A stretch of DNA of 32,799 nucleotides from Alphaproteobacteria bacterium (lineage in GTDB: Bacteria; Pseudomonadota; Alphaproteobacteria; UBA11136): NCBI GenBank assembly GCA_030739855.1, contig JASLYJ010000001.1, forward strand, positions 70,998 to 103,796. Reading direction: 5' to 3'. Made by a program: the position numbers and the translations under genes. Below, piece by piece: positions 1-8,040 of this stretch. Within the stretch, counting starts at the first letter, position 1. Each line of letters begins with the position of its first letter. The notes beneath the pieces are model-generated. The model did no database searches, was not told the DNA's origin, and worked only from the letters and a program-made list of their open reading frames with translations.

Positions 1-344
1 TTTTCTGCCGCCACAACCGTAGTCAGGACATATTTCTTTTTTTCCAACTCCTCGCGACGCCAGTTATTACCCTCGAATCCCACGACAAAGAGCGCACCTA
101 GAATCACCAGCACACGCGTCGGCGCGACTACACCCATGGCCTCGACAACAAGATTCAGCAACAGCAAGCCAGCTGCAAGCATAGCCCCGTGACGCCACAT
201 GCGGTGCCAACAGGCCCATAGAACCGTAAACAGCATTGCCGTCCAGCAGAACCCTTCTCTGAGGAATGTGGTTCTTTCCATTTTTTCTTTTTCCAGAGCA
301 AGAAAAGGCGACTGGAGCTTAGTGTGGACTGTGTAGATCTGCAT
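1..344 (-). CDS. DUF2628 family membrane protein (3' end outside window)
   Basis: The minus-strand frame opens with ATG at 344 and stays open to the window edge, giving 114 codons. It begins MQIYTVHTK, then a 'REGFCWTAMLF' stretch and 'LWACWHRMW', two hydrophobic segments (roughly residues 57-70 and 75-91) and a 'GFEGNNWRREEL' motif. This pattern (YTVH start, EGFsW, LWal.hrlW, GFEaNdlRR) is typical of DUF2628 proteins, small inner-membrane proteins of unknown function. It lies 61 bases downstream of hisB on the same strand. In Rhodospirillales a DUF2628 gene often sits between hisB and hisH, so the next gene beyond the edge is probably hisH; that is inference. No function should be assigned. 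The C-terminal end is missing only because the window ends. Confidence 0.8.
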   Translation of the reverse strand, partial: MQIYTVHTKLQSPFLALEKEKMERTTFLREGFCWTAMLFTVLWACWHRMWRHGAMLAAGLLLLNLVVEAMGVVAPTRVLVILGALFVVGFEGNNWRREELEKKKYVLTTVVAAE

Positions 345-405
345 GAGCACTGGTCTCTGACGTATCATTCCTCCGGGTCTGCGTGCCCGAAGGCAGAAGG
401 CGGTG

Positions 406-993
406 CTACAGGCTGCCCTTGGTGGAGGGAATCTCTCCGGCGCGGCGCGGGTCAATCTCCGCGGCCGTGTATAAGGCGCGAGCCAGCCCCTTGAAACTGG
501 ATTCGATGATATGGTGGCTGTTGGTTCCATAGAGATTTTCCACATGCAGCGTGATGCCGGCATTCTGGGCAAAGGCCTGGAACCACTCTTTGAACAACTC
601 AGTATCTATGTCGCCCACCTTTGGTGTGGGAAAACTTACTTTCCATACCAGAAGGGGACGGTTGGATATGTCCAGCGTTACCCGCGTCAGGGTTTCGTCC
701 ATAGGTGAGAGCGCAGAGCCATAACGGCAGATACCCTTGCGATCACCAAGGGCCTGGGAAACGGCCTCACCAAGGGCAATTGCCGTATCCTCTGTGGTGT
801 GATGGAAATCGATATGCAAGTCGCCCTCAGCTTTTACGGTAACATCCATGAGGCTGTGGCGGGCAAGTTGCTCCAGCATATGATCGAGAAAACCGATGCC
901 GGTGGCGATGTCTGAGACGCCGGTTCCATCAACGTTCACAGTGACTAAAATATCGGTTTCTTTGGTCTTGCGCTCTATGGTTGCCTGACGCAT
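406..993 (-). CDS. hisB: Imidazoleglycerol-phosphate dehydratase
   Basis: HisB dehydrates imidazole glycerol phosphate to imidazole acetol phosphate in histidine biosynthesis, in the cytoplasm, as a Mn-dependent 24-mer. The 195-residue protein has the usual monofunctional length. Metal-binding motifs are visible: FLDHML at about 35-40, HHTTED at about 64-69 and [12 protein letters not shown] at about 158-169. The frame is open upstream to 1050, but the family start is the internal Met followed by [13 protein letters not shown], and a GGAAAG-type ribosome binding site lies just before it, so 993 is chosen. It is followed by a DUF2628 gene and preceded at 103 bases by smr, both on the same strand. 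No fused phosphatase domain is present, as expected outside enterobacteria. Confidence 0.95.
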   Translation of the reverse strand: MRQATIERKTKETDILVTVNVDGTGVSDIATGIGFLDHMLEQLARHSLMDVTVKAEGDLHIDFHHTTEDTAIALGEAVSQALGDRKGICRYGSALSPMDETLTRVTLDISNRPLLVWKVSFPTPKVGDIDTELFKEWFQAFAQNAGITLHVENLYGTNSHHIIESSFKGLARALYTAAEIDPRRAGEIPSTKGSL

Positions 994-1096
994 AGGATCG
1001 CTTTCTTTCCGGCATGTAATCAAGGTCTCATACCTAGCAGGATCGGTCATACAGCGCCAGAGATAAGGACTTACGCCTGGAAGAAGAATCTCTTTT

Positions 1097-1693
1097 TCAG
1101 CCTCCCCGCTTCCGTTTCAGCAGCACATAAAGTGCACCGTTCCCGCCATCGCGTGGCTGAGCATGGCAGAAAGTAAGGATCAGGTCACGGTTGACCGGAT
1201 CGTTGAGCCAGTTCGGCACCGCCTCTCGCAGCACGCCCGAGCCACGCCACCCTTTCGCCACACCAGCCCGTTCTCCCTTGCCGGTAATCACCAGAAGACA
1301 CCGCTTTCTCTCGTGGGCAGCTTTTTCTATGAAGGAGTCCAGTGCCTGCCGCGCCTGTGTCTGTTTGAGCCCGTGCAGGTCTAGTTCCCCTTCGATGGGA
1401 AGTTGCCCGCGCCGCAAGCGGTTAGTGGTACGGCGGTCTATCCCAGCTGTCTTGCTGGTTCCCCGTTCGCAAAACACCTTCTCTTTATCCAGAGGTGGTG
1501 AGAGAGACTTTATGGATGGTTTCTTCGATGGGAACGATGATTGGGATTCAGCCTGGGAGGCTTTCTGTTTAGGTTTGGTCTTTCCAGAGCCGGATTTTCC
1601 ATTCTTAAACAAAGGCTTCACATTGTCGGTAATGGTTTTCCAGAGTTGTTGTTCCCTCTCGGAAACAGGTCGTTTGCCGGAGGATCCTGTCAT
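1097..1693 (-). CDS. Smr/MutS2-C-type domain protein
   Basis: The first ~95 of 198 residues are a polar, Lys/Ser-rich, probably disordered segment. The C-terminal half is an Smr domain: [12 protein letters not shown] near residue 103, the ITGKGER motif near 137, and a closing strand with ALYVLLKRK. Smr domains bind nucleic acid and many have nuclease activity; the role of this stand-alone alphaproteobacterial form is not established. Its ATG overlaps the TGA of mltA (ATGA, 1690-1693), indicating translational coupling in a Tim44-mltA-smr operon. The domain call is firm, the biochemical role is not. Confidence 0.85.
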   Translation of the reverse strand: MTGSSGKRPVSEREQQLWKTITDNVKPLFKNGKSGSGKTKPKQKASQAESQSSFPSKKPSIKSLSPPLDKEKVFCERGTSKTAGIDRRTTNRLRRGQLPIEGELDLHGLKQTQARQALDSFIEKAAHERKRCLLVITGKGERAGVAKGWRGSGVLREAVPNWLNDPVNRDLILTFCHAQPRDGGNGALYVLLKRKRGG

Positions 1694-2937
1694 TGGTCTT
1701 TCTCCCTGGCGCGGGCCATAGGATCGATGCTCTTGGGAAGCAACAGGAAATAGCGTCCCGGTTGGTTCATGAGCCCTGCCTTGTGTTCGGCATCCTCACC
1801 AAACCCCCAGAAAAAATCGCCGCGTACCGGCCCCTGTATAGCACCACCAGTATCCTGAGCTATCACCAGGCGACGCAGGGGACGGCCGTGATCGAAAGAT
1901 CCGGCCATTCCCACGGCAGGCTCCGTGGTGTCAAGCCACAGCGGAACACCCAGGGCCAGAAAAGTGTTGTCAACGGCAAGGGAACGGCCTGGAGCCAATG
2001 ATACCCCATGCGCACCCAGCGGGCCGGTTTCGGGGTTCAGGACTGGAAGCTCGTGGAAGAAGATATAGGAAGGGTTGGTTTCCAGAAGCTTTTCTGCTTT
2101 TTCGGGATGAGTCTTAAGCCAAGAGCGAATGCTTTGCATCGATACTTCCTCGCGCTTCATTTCGCCGTAATCAACGAGTTTGCGCCCGACGGAAACATAG
2201 GAATGGCCGTTCTGTCCGTCATAGCTCACCCGCGTCACACTGCCATCATCAAGGATGACTCGACCCGAACCCTGGATGTGAAGAAAAAACGCATCTACCG
2301 GGTCGTCCACCCAGAGTAGTTCCAGTTTCTTTCCACTGAGAGCACCTTGGTTAATCTGCGAGCGGGACTCGAAGGGAACCAGCTGGCGATCTCTTACACG
2401 CCCGGCGATGCGACGTCCCCACAAGTCATCACGGAACAGCCCAAGATTGACAGTAACGAGATCATTGGGACGGCGATAGAGCGGCACCCGATAGCGTTCA
2501 GAAGGTGTCCGCGAACCGTGAAGTTTTGCTTCATAATAGCCAGTAAAGAGGCCCTCTCTTTCATGGTTATTAGAAACCATATAAGGCTGAAACCAGTGTT
2601 CGAAAAATGCCCGGGTAGCGTTATTGTTGTCTTCTGCAATTTCCTTTGCCGCCATGCATGGCGCCCTCCAGTCGGCAATCGTGCCAAAAGAAATGGCTTG
2701 CTTTCCCACAGACGGCTGGTTGCGATAAAAGGGCTCGGCATCCTGTCGAGATTTAAGAGTAGTGCAGGAACGCAGGAATGCCGGAACCGCCGCCCAAAGG
2801 ATATCCTCTCCCCATCCTGGAAGCCTAGAAAACGACGCGGGGCTGAGGATGAGACGGTCGGGAAGGGGCTGGGAGGGAGGACAGGCTGTCAGAACTAAGG
2901 AAACAAAGACGGCAAGAACACCCGCAAAACCCCGCAT
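1690..2937 (-). CDS. mltA: Membrane-bound lytic murein transglycosylase A
   Basis: MltA cleaves the MurNAc-GlcNAc bond of peptidoglycan to form 1,6-anhydromuropeptides and acts as a lipoprotein in the periplasm. The N-terminus has a hydrophobic signal ending in the lipobox LTAC with the lipidation Cys at residue 19. The MltA domain is seen in EGLFTGYYEAKLHGSR, and the C-terminal 3D domain carries the three expected aspartates in VPLWLDT, VIAQDTGGAI and GDFFWGFG. At 415 residues it is of usual length. It starts 4 bases after the Tim44-domain gene and overlaps smr by 4 bases. Residue +2 after the Cys is Pro, so an Asp-type inner-membrane retention signal is not present and outer-membrane sorting is expected. 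Confidence 0.93.
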   Translation of the reverse strand: MRGFAGVLAVFVSLVLTACPPSQPLPDRLILSPASFSRLPGWGEDILWAAVPAFLRSCTTLKSRQDAEPFYRNQPSVGKQAISFGTIADWRAPCMAAKEIAEDNNNATRAFFEHWFQPYMVSNNHEREGLFTGYYEAKLHGSRTPSERYRVPLYRRPNDLVTVNLGLFRDDLWGRRIAGRVRDRQLVPFESRSQINQGALSGKKLELLWVDDPVDAFFLHIQGSGRVILDDGSVTRVSYDGQNGHSYVSVGRKLVDYGEMKREEVSMQSIRSWLKTHPEKAEKLLETNPSYIFFHELPVLNPETGPLGAHGVSLAPGRSLAVDNTFLALGVPLWLDTTEPAVGMAGSFDHGRPLRRLVIAQDTGGAIQGPVRGDFFWGFGEDAEHKAGLMNQPGRYFLLLPKSIDPMARAREKDQ

Positions 2938-2941
2938 TACA

Positions 2942-3661
2942 TTAATTCTGGCTGCGTGTTTCCACTAGGGTCCAATTGGGATCGTGGGAACGAAGATTTC
3001 GCGAAAACATCCAGATATCTACCATCTGAACAATGTGTTCCTGGTCGCCGCTGATGATTTCCCCTTCGGTGTTTCGGGTAACGCTGATCTGATCGGATAT
3101 GAATTTAACGGTTAGGGTAGCGGTGTGTTCGCGAAGGCTAGCTTCGAGAATCTCCGCATTGTTAAGGCTTACTAGAGTGCTTTCAAGAATTTCCCCGGAT
3201 TCCTCCCGTTTCCTGATAGCCAACATGAAATCGTCATAAACCTCGTCACTAAGAAGGGGGCGAAGGGTGGGCTTGTCCCCAGCGGCAAAGGCTTCAAGAA
3301 TCATCTCAAAAGCCGCTGCCGCTCCCTTCAGGACATTATCGATATCAAAGTTTTTGTCGGCAATCTGGATGTCTCTAAGCCCGATGATGGTCTCTTTTTC
3401 ATCAGTTCGTTGTAATTCTTCATCTTTCCTGGCCATATCTTGTTTAGAAGAGGGGTCTCCGTCGGTAGTTTTATAGTCACTTCCGGAAAGCTGGATGATG
3501 TCGTCGCTTTGTTTCTCTTTATCCACTATGTCGCGACCAAAAATTTCGGGCGGGGGTTTTTCATGGCCAGTGCGCCGACCTAGGGCCTTACGCAACTGCA
3601 TGACCAGGAACGCCGCCACTAAGCCCAGAAACAGAATGTCAAACGGAAAGCCGTCGCTCAT
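2942..3661 (-). CDS. Tim44/TimA-like domain protein
   Basis: This 239-residue protein begins with one hydrophobic segment (FPFDILFLGLVAAFLVMQL, residues 5-23) followed by a basic stretch, a polar charged linker, and a C-terminal Tim44-like domain (from about residue 110; KGAAAAFEMILEAFAAGDKP..LRPLLSDEVYDDF, then strands ending in WMFSRNLRSHDPNWTLVETR). Mitochondrial Tim44 links Hsp70 to the import channel; the alphaproteobacterial homologue is membrane anchored and probably handles envelope proteins, but its exact role is inferred. A GGAAG ribosome binding site precedes the ATG. It heads the mltA-smr operon and diverges from fxsA. Confidence 0.88.
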   Translation of the reverse strand: MSDGFPFDILFLGLVAAFLVMQLRKALGRRTGHEKPPPEIFGRDIVDKEKQSDDIIQLSGSDYKTTDGDPSSKQDMARKDEELQRTDEKETIIGLRDIQIADKNFDIDNVLKGAAAAFEMILEAFAAGDKPTLRPLLSDEVYDDFMLAIRKREESGEILESTLVSLNNAEILEASLREHTATLTVKFISDQISVTRNTEGEIISGDQEHIVQMVDIWMFSRNLRSHDPNWTLVETRSQN

Positions 3662-3858
3662 AATTGTGTCTTCCCGACAGCTGTTGTCCTCTAGAATGTT
3701 GTCTGGTTTTCAAAAAGTCCTGTTCTTCGGCCAACGGCCCATTGACCCGCAATTGCGTCCGAAGAAATGATTATGATATCCGTTGGCTTTAGGTGTCCTT
3801 TGAAAACACGTACGCATTCTCCCTTCCTAGATAAGCCGTTGGCGGAAAAAGAGCAAGT
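3662..3858. promoter_or_regulatory. Divergent control region Tim44 / fxsA
   Basis: This 197-base gap separates two divergent genes, so promoters for both must lie in or near it. I see no convincing -35/-10 pair. The notable element is a perfect 8-base inverted repeat TTCTTCGG (3723-3730) / CCGAAGAA (3759-3766) with 28 bases between the arms, which could be an operator or fold in the fxsA leader. Confidence 0.4.
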
Positions 3859-4479
3859 ATGGCTTTCTTAATTCTCTTTGCTTTCCTGTTCCTTCCGTTG
3901 GTGGAAATTACCTTATTTATACTTGTGGGTGATATTCTAGGTCTAGGAGCGACCATAGGGCTGATTGTCCTGACCATGTTAGGCGGTGCGTGGCTATTGC
4001 GCCATTTGGGATTCACGGCCTTGCGGCGTCTGCGGGCGGATCTTGCCAGGCAGGAATATCCCGGGGTGGAGCTTTTCAACACCGTTTGCTTTTTCACCGC
4101 CGCCGTGCTTTTGATCCTTCCTGGATTCTTTACAGACATACTGGGATTTCTGCTTTTTATTCCCGGTCCCAGGAATGTTCTGAGGCGGACGCTTCTTCGC
4201 TATCTCGTTTCATCGGGTGTTGTCTTCGTACAAGATGATGTCTCCTTCCACAATGGGAATGGCGGGCACTCGTCTGGCGTCTTTGATGACGACGATCCCG
4301 GAAGGCGGCATCCCCCCGGTGGGGACCACATCATCGAAGGTGAATTCAAGGATCTGACCTCTCAACGAAAGAGGCCGGACACAGATGCCCCGTCCCTGAC
4401 CAATGCACGAGATCAAGACAGAAATGGGGAAGAATCCATCGAACATTCTGACAATGACGAAAAGCCGCCTTCTTTTTGA
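3859..4479 (+). CDS. fxsA: FxsA family cytoplasmic membrane protein
   Basis: FxsA was named in E. coli because overproduction relieves F-plasmid exclusion of phage T7; its normal role is unknown. The 206-residue protein has the family pattern: a first membrane segment MAFLILFAFLFLPLVEITLFI, a second rich in Gly (GATIGLIVLTMLGGAWLL), the RRLRADLARQEYPGVEL loop, and a long hydrophobic hairpin FNTVCFFTAAVLLILPGFFTD / ILGFLLFIPGPR (about 75-110). The C-terminal ~90 residues are polar and acidic (FDDDDPGRR, HIIEGEFKDL) and presumably cytoplasmic; the EGEF.dl motif is common in alphaproteobacterial members. It lies upstream of secB on the same strand with 166 bases between them. Confidence 0.9.
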   Translation: MAFLILFAFLFLPLVEITLFILVGDILGLGATIGLIVLTMLGGAWLLRHLGFTALRRLRADLARQEYPGVELFNTVCFFTAAVLLILPGFFTDILGFLLFIPGPRNVLRRTLLRYLVSSGVVFVQDDVSFHNGNGGHSSGVFDDDDPGRRHPPGGDHIIEGEFKDLTSQRKRPDTDAPSLTNARDQDRNGEESIEHSDNDEKPPSF

Positions 4480-4645
4480 GCCTTCCTACGGGATTCAAGG
4501 TTGGCTGCAAAGAAGCACCACGCGTTGTTGTCCCCGACCCGGTTGCCAGGAACGGTGTTCCATGCTAGCCACAGAGAACTTTTTACGATCGGGACGTGGC
4601 TGGCGCAGCGGTCCGATTCTTGCCCCCCAGCCGGGAGTGTTTTTC

Positions 4646-5182
4646 ATGACAGACAAAAAACCCAAAGCCAAGGACCAGACAAATGGTGGGGGAGATGGAA
4701 AAATATCCGTTGAAGGTACCAACCAAGAGCTGAGAAGCCTTCCCATCACTATTCACGCCCAGTATCTGAAGGATTTGTCCTTCGAGTGTCCCAATTCTCC
4801 GGCGGTACTGATCAAGCAAGAACAGCCTCCCGAAATCAATGTGGACCTGAAGGTAAATGCCGAACCCGTGGCTGACTTTAAGGAAAACAGCTACGAAGTC
4901 TCTGTCATTATCGTTATCAAGGCCGAGTCCGCAGACGGCACCGCCTTTATTTCCGATTTGACCTATGCCGGTCTTTTCACCATTGAGGGCGTACCCGAAG
5001 ACTCTCTTGAGCCGGTTCTTCTGATTGAATGCCCGCGCCTTCTTTTTCCCTTCATCCGGGCCCTTATCGGCCAGGCCACCCGTGACGCCGGGTTCCCGCC
5101 GCTGATGCTCAATCCCTTTGATTTTGCGGATCTCTACCGGCGTAACAAGGCCGCTGCCCAGCCGGCAGCGGGCAATGCTTAG
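4646..5182 (+). CDS. secB: Protein-export chaperone SecB
   Basis: SecB holds unfolded preproteins in the cytoplasm and passes them to SecA. The 178-residue protein matches the family along its length: LPITIHAQYLKDLSFECPNSP, INVDLKVNAEPV, YEVSVIIVIKAES, FISDLTYAGLFTIEGVPE, LLIECPRLLFPFIRALI and the closing GFPPLMLNPFDFADLY. The reading frame is open further upstream to 4403, but the ATG at 4646 (MTDKKPKAKDQ) gives the usual start and has GGGAG nine bases upstream. It faces dnaQ convergently, with 59 bases between the stops and no clear intrinsic terminator. Confidence 0.96.
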   Translation: MTDKKPKAKDQTNGGGDGKISVEGTNQELRSLPITIHAQYLKDLSFECPNSPAVLIKQEQPPEINVDLKVNAEPVADFKENSYEVSVIIVIKAESADGTAFISDLTYAGLFTIEGVPEDSLEPVLLIECPRLLFPFIRALIGQATRDAGFPPLMLNPFDFADLYRRNKAAAQPAAGNA

Positions 5183-5241
5183 GTGCGGTTCGCGAATTCT
5201 TGTAATAACAAGAGAAAAAAGTCGTTCTTAGTGTTTACCCC

Positions 5242-5952
5242 TTATTGATTCCAAAGGGGGGTCTCCAAAAGCGCGAGCATTTCCTCATGGGCCGTCAGTT
5301 CCTCGGCTCTGGGAGCATGGGGGCGTGGCGACCTTACGGAAGCAAGAGAAGGGGGCGAAGTCTGGTCGCTCTTAGTGGGTGGTGTTTCTTCTTCCGCGTT
5401 CATAGCCACTTTGTTTTCGCCCCCCAAAACCAAGTCGTGCTGGTGGCCGCCGATTAGTTCCAGGTAGATTTTAGCCAGAAGTTGGGAATCAAGGAGAGCG
5501 CCGTGTTTTTCTCGAGCGCTGAAATCAATTCCAAGACGGCGGCACAGAGCATCTAAGCTTGCCGGAGCACCCGGAAACTTCCTGCGTGCGAGAATCAACG
5601 TGTCGATGGCGCGATTCTCAGAAATTTTCGGCCGTCCACAGGCCACCAGTTCGACGTTGAGAAACTCAAGGTCGAAAGCGGCATTGTGGATAATGAGGGG
5701 GTCGTCCCCGACAAAGGCCAGGAAAGTGTCTGCCACCGCACTGAAAATGGGATGGCCGGAAAGAAATTTTTCCGACAAGCCGTGAATTTCATAGGCTTGT
5801 GTCGGTACGTCTCGTTCGGGGTTTATATAAACGTGAAATTCCTCGCCGGTTGGAAGATGATTGATGAGTTCGATACAGCCGATTTCCACCACACGGTCCC
5901 CTTTAGCGGGGTCCAGTCCCGTGGTTTCAGTGTCCAGAACGATTTCACGCAT
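5242..5952 (-). CDS. dnaQ: DNA polymerase III epsilon subunit (proofreading exonuclease)
   Basis: DnaQ is the 3'-5' proofreading exonuclease of the replicative polymerase core. The 236-residue protein carries the DEDDh exonuclease motifs: LDTETTGLDP (Asp7, Glu9), HNAAFDLEFLN for the second acidic motif, and HGALLDSQLLAKIYLELIGG with the catalytic His and final Asp. The last ~60 residues are low-complexity and then end in LALLETPLWNQ, the tail expected to contact the polymerase alpha subunit. It is the last gene of the leftward ppsR-maf-aroE-coaE-dnaQ run and begins 21 bases after coaE. Confidence 0.96.
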   Translation of the reverse strand: MREIVLDTETTGLDPAKGDRVVEIGCIELINHLPTGEEFHVYINPERDVPTQAYEIHGLSEKFLSGHPIFSAVADTFLAFVGDDPLIIHNAAFDLEFLNVELVACGRPKISENRAIDTLILARRKFPGAPASLDALCRRLGIDFSAREKHGALLDSQLLAKIYLELIGGHQHDLVLGGENKVAMNAEEETPPTKSDQTSPPSLASVRSPRPHAPRAEELTAHEEMLALLETPLWNQ

Positions 5953-5973
5953 AGGTCAAAGACTCTCATATTT

Positions 5974-6570
5974 TCATCGGATCAGTCTGACCACCCGGCG
6001 CAGCTGACGCAAGGTACATCCGCGATCAAGGCCCGTCTGAACGATAAAATCAGCACGGCCTCTCTTTTCTCTGTCAGGCATTTGGCGAGAAAGGATAGTC
6101 GCCAGTCGACCCCGGGTCATGCCGGGACGGCGAAGGGCCCGCCTCTCCTGAATGAACGACGGCGCTGTCACCAGAACTGTAGTGTGAAGATGGTCCTCAG
6201 CGCCTGTTTCAAAAAGGAGGGGAATATCAAGGAAGACAAGTCTCTCCCGCCGCATTGCCATGCACAGGAGAAACGTGGCCTCAGAATCATGCACCAGGGG
6301 GTGAATTAAGGATTCTAGTTGGTCTAACAATGCGAAGTTATTGAATACGCAATCTCCCAGGGCCGATTTGTCGACTTGGTCGTTCTTGACGACTTCGGGC
6401 ACGACTCCAGAAAAAGCTTTTTTTATAAGAGGAACTGCCTCGCCTCCTGTCTTCATCATCTGACCAACAGCCTGATCGGCCTCATGCACGGGACAGCCCA
6501 GACAACGAAGAGTCGTTGCTGCCGTGGACTTACCCATACCGATGGACCCAGTCAGTCCGGCAATAATCAT
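5974..6570 (-). CDS. coaE: Dephospho-CoA kinase
   Basis: CoaE phosphorylates the 3' hydroxyl of dephospho-CoA, the last step of coenzyme A synthesis. The P-loop GLTGSIGMGKST is at residues 5-16. FLDIPLLFETGAE and VLVTAPSFIQERRALRR follow as in the family (substrate and adenine sites; family usually has PLLfE and v.....Q..R...R). The protein is 198 residues, normal length. Its ATG overlaps the TGA of aroE (ATGA at 6567-6570), so it is translationally coupled to aroE. Confidence 0.95.
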   Translation of the reverse strand: MIIAGLTGSIGMGKSTAATTLRCLGCPVHEADQAVGQMMKTGGEAVPLIKKAFSGVVPEVVKNDQVDKSALGDCVFNNFALLDQLESLIHPLVHDSEATFLLCMAMRRERLVFLDIPLLFETGAEDHLHTTVLVTAPSFIQERRALRRPGMTRGRLATILSRQMPDREKRGRADFIVQTGLDRGCTLRQLRRVVRLIR

Positions 6571-7436
6571 GTCGCCCCTCTCTCGCGGAGGTCGGCCTCT
6601 AAAACCGCACGCAGTTCCTCGCTGATTTCAGGTGAGATCCCGAACCACGCCTCGAAAGCTGGTCTGGCCTGGTGAATAAGCATGCCCAGTCCGTCCACCA
6701 CAGGATTGCCACGCGTCTGTGCTGCGCGCAGCAAGGGGGTTTCCAGCGGTGCGTAAACAATGTCGTATACTATGGTCGTTGCAGGAAGACGTTCCAGGGA
6801 CAGCTCCAACGGTAGATGGCCGGCCATCCCCAAGGAGGTGCCATTGACTAAAAGCGCAGCCTCGGCCAGGGCGGTTTCCCTGTTTTTCCAGGAGACGGGA
6901 ACAATGGAGGAGCTAAAAATCTGCATTAGCTCTTGGATTTTTTCTTCTGTGCGGTTTACGAGCCGTATTTCCTTGACGCCTTCTTCCAGAAGACCCGCGC
7001 AGACCGCCCGCGCCGCACCGCCCGCACCAAGAACCACCGCGGGACCCTCTGGACTCCATTGAGGTGCTTGTTCCTTCAGGTTTTCCACAAAACCGGTGAC
7101 GTCTGTATTGCGCCCCTCTATTGTGCCGTCGGAATGAAAGATTACGGTATTGACGGCACCTATGCGCCGTGTCGTTCCGGACGCTGTGCCCCCCATTGTC
7201 ATTATGGCCTCAAGGGCGGTCTGTTTGTGAGGAACGGTGATGTTAACACCCGAAAAGCCCCGTTCGGGTAATTCCGCGAACGTTTGGGAGAATGCTTCCG
7301 GCGCCACCGCTAAAGCTACATAGTCACCATCAATCCCGTACTGTTTTAGCCAAAATCTATGAAGCAGCGGCGAACACGAATGGGTAATGGGCCATCCTAG
7401 CACACCAACATGCACGGATTTTTCCGTAGCCATCAT
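6567..7436 (-). CDS. aroE: Shikimate dehydrogenase (NADP+)
   Basis: AroE reduces 3-dehydroshikimate to shikimate in aromatic amino acid synthesis. The N-terminal substrate domain shows GWPITHSCSPLLHRFW (the serines bind shikimate) and NITVPHKQ with the catalytic Lys at 71; the paired Asp is in NTDVTGF (about 110). The NADP domain has VLGAGGAARAV and VNRTEEK. Length is 289 residues. The ATG at 7436 overlaps the maf stop as ATGA; a second in-frame Met follows immediately, so the start could be one codon later. Confidence 0.95.
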   Translation of the reverse strand: MMATEKSVHVGVLGWPITHSCSPLLHRFWLKQYGIDGDYVALAVAPEAFSQTFAELPERGFSGVNITVPHKQTALEAIMTMGGTASGTTRRIGAVNTVIFHSDGTIEGRNTDVTGFVENLKEQAPQWSPEGPAVVLGAGGAARAVCAGLLEEGVKEIRLVNRTEEKIQELMQIFSSSIVPVSWKNRETALAEAALLVNGTSLGMAGHLPLELSLERLPATTIVYDIVYAPLETPLLRAAQTRGNPVVDGLGMLIHQARPAFEAWFGISPEISEELRAVLEADLRERGAT

Positions 7437-8038
7437 GTCTCCAAGATTCCCTGTGAGCGGAAAAATTCCAAAAGAGGAAAAAGCGGAAGGCCCAGTGTGG
7501 TGAAAAAATCCCCCTCCACCGAGAGAAAAAGCTGACTCCCCAGTCCTTCAAGCTGGTAAAGCCCTGTGATGCAAAGATTTTTCTCTCCTTGAGTTTGCAG
7601 ATAGAAATCCATGAAATCTGCGCTCAAGATTCGCATAGATAGAAACGCTCGGTCGCTATAGGTCCAGATCACCTGGTCGTCGCACGCGATGCTGACGGCG
7701 CTTATTAGGCTATGTGTTTTTCCACTTAAATCCCTGAGTTGCCGCCACGCCTCAGCCACATCCCGTGGTTTGTCAAACCTTCGCCCCTCGCATTCGAGAA
7801 TTTGGTCGGCGCCGATCACCAGCAGGCCGGGATTGTTTTCCGCAACATCACAGGCCTTGGCCTTGGCCAAAGCCAGGGGAAGGGCGTCCCCATCCATGCC
7901 ATCGGCTGTCAGTTTCTTCTTGAGTTTTTCTTCGTCCAGCAGGGGCTTGATTGTTTCAAACGCTATGCCAGCATTAGCGAGTATTTTTCTCCTAGTCTCG
8001 CTGGAAGAGGCCAGTGCCATCGGACGTAAAACAGCCAT
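7433..8038 (-). CDS. maf: Maf-like nucleotide pyrophosphatase
   Basis: Maf proteins hydrolyse dTTP, UTP or modified nucleotides to monophosphates and are linked to septum control and nucleotide sanitation. The 201-residue protein has the family signature MALASSSETRRKIL near the N-terminus, ADQILECEGRRFDKP in the middle, and ITGLYQLEGLGSQLF plus a VEGDFFTTLGLPLF tail. The start at 8038 adds six residues before the LASSS motif. It begins 2 bases after ppsR and overlaps aroE by four bases, so the three genes are one operon. Which Maf substrate subgroup it belongs to cannot be judged by eye. Confidence 0.92.
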   Translation of the reverse strand: MAVLRPMALASSSETRRKILANAGIAFETIKPLLDEEKLKKKLTADGMDGDALPLALAKAKACDVAENNPGLLVIGADQILECEGRRFDKPRDVAEAWRQLRDLSGKTHSLISAVSIACDDQVIWTYSDRAFLSMRILSADFMDFYLQTQGEKNLCITGLYQLEGLGSQLFLSVEGDFFTTLGLPLFPLLEFFRSQGILET

Positions 8039-8040
8039 CC

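Noticed and set aside
1191-1721. 176-codon rightward frame opposite smr
   Set aside because: It is antisense to a gene with a clear Smr domain and has no recognisable motifs.
5196-5222. Small hairpin between secB and dnaQ (TCTTGT-AATA-ACAAGA)
   Set aside because: The stem is short and the adjacent run is A on the plus strand and lies on the wrong side for the minus strand, so it does not fit a terminator for either gene.
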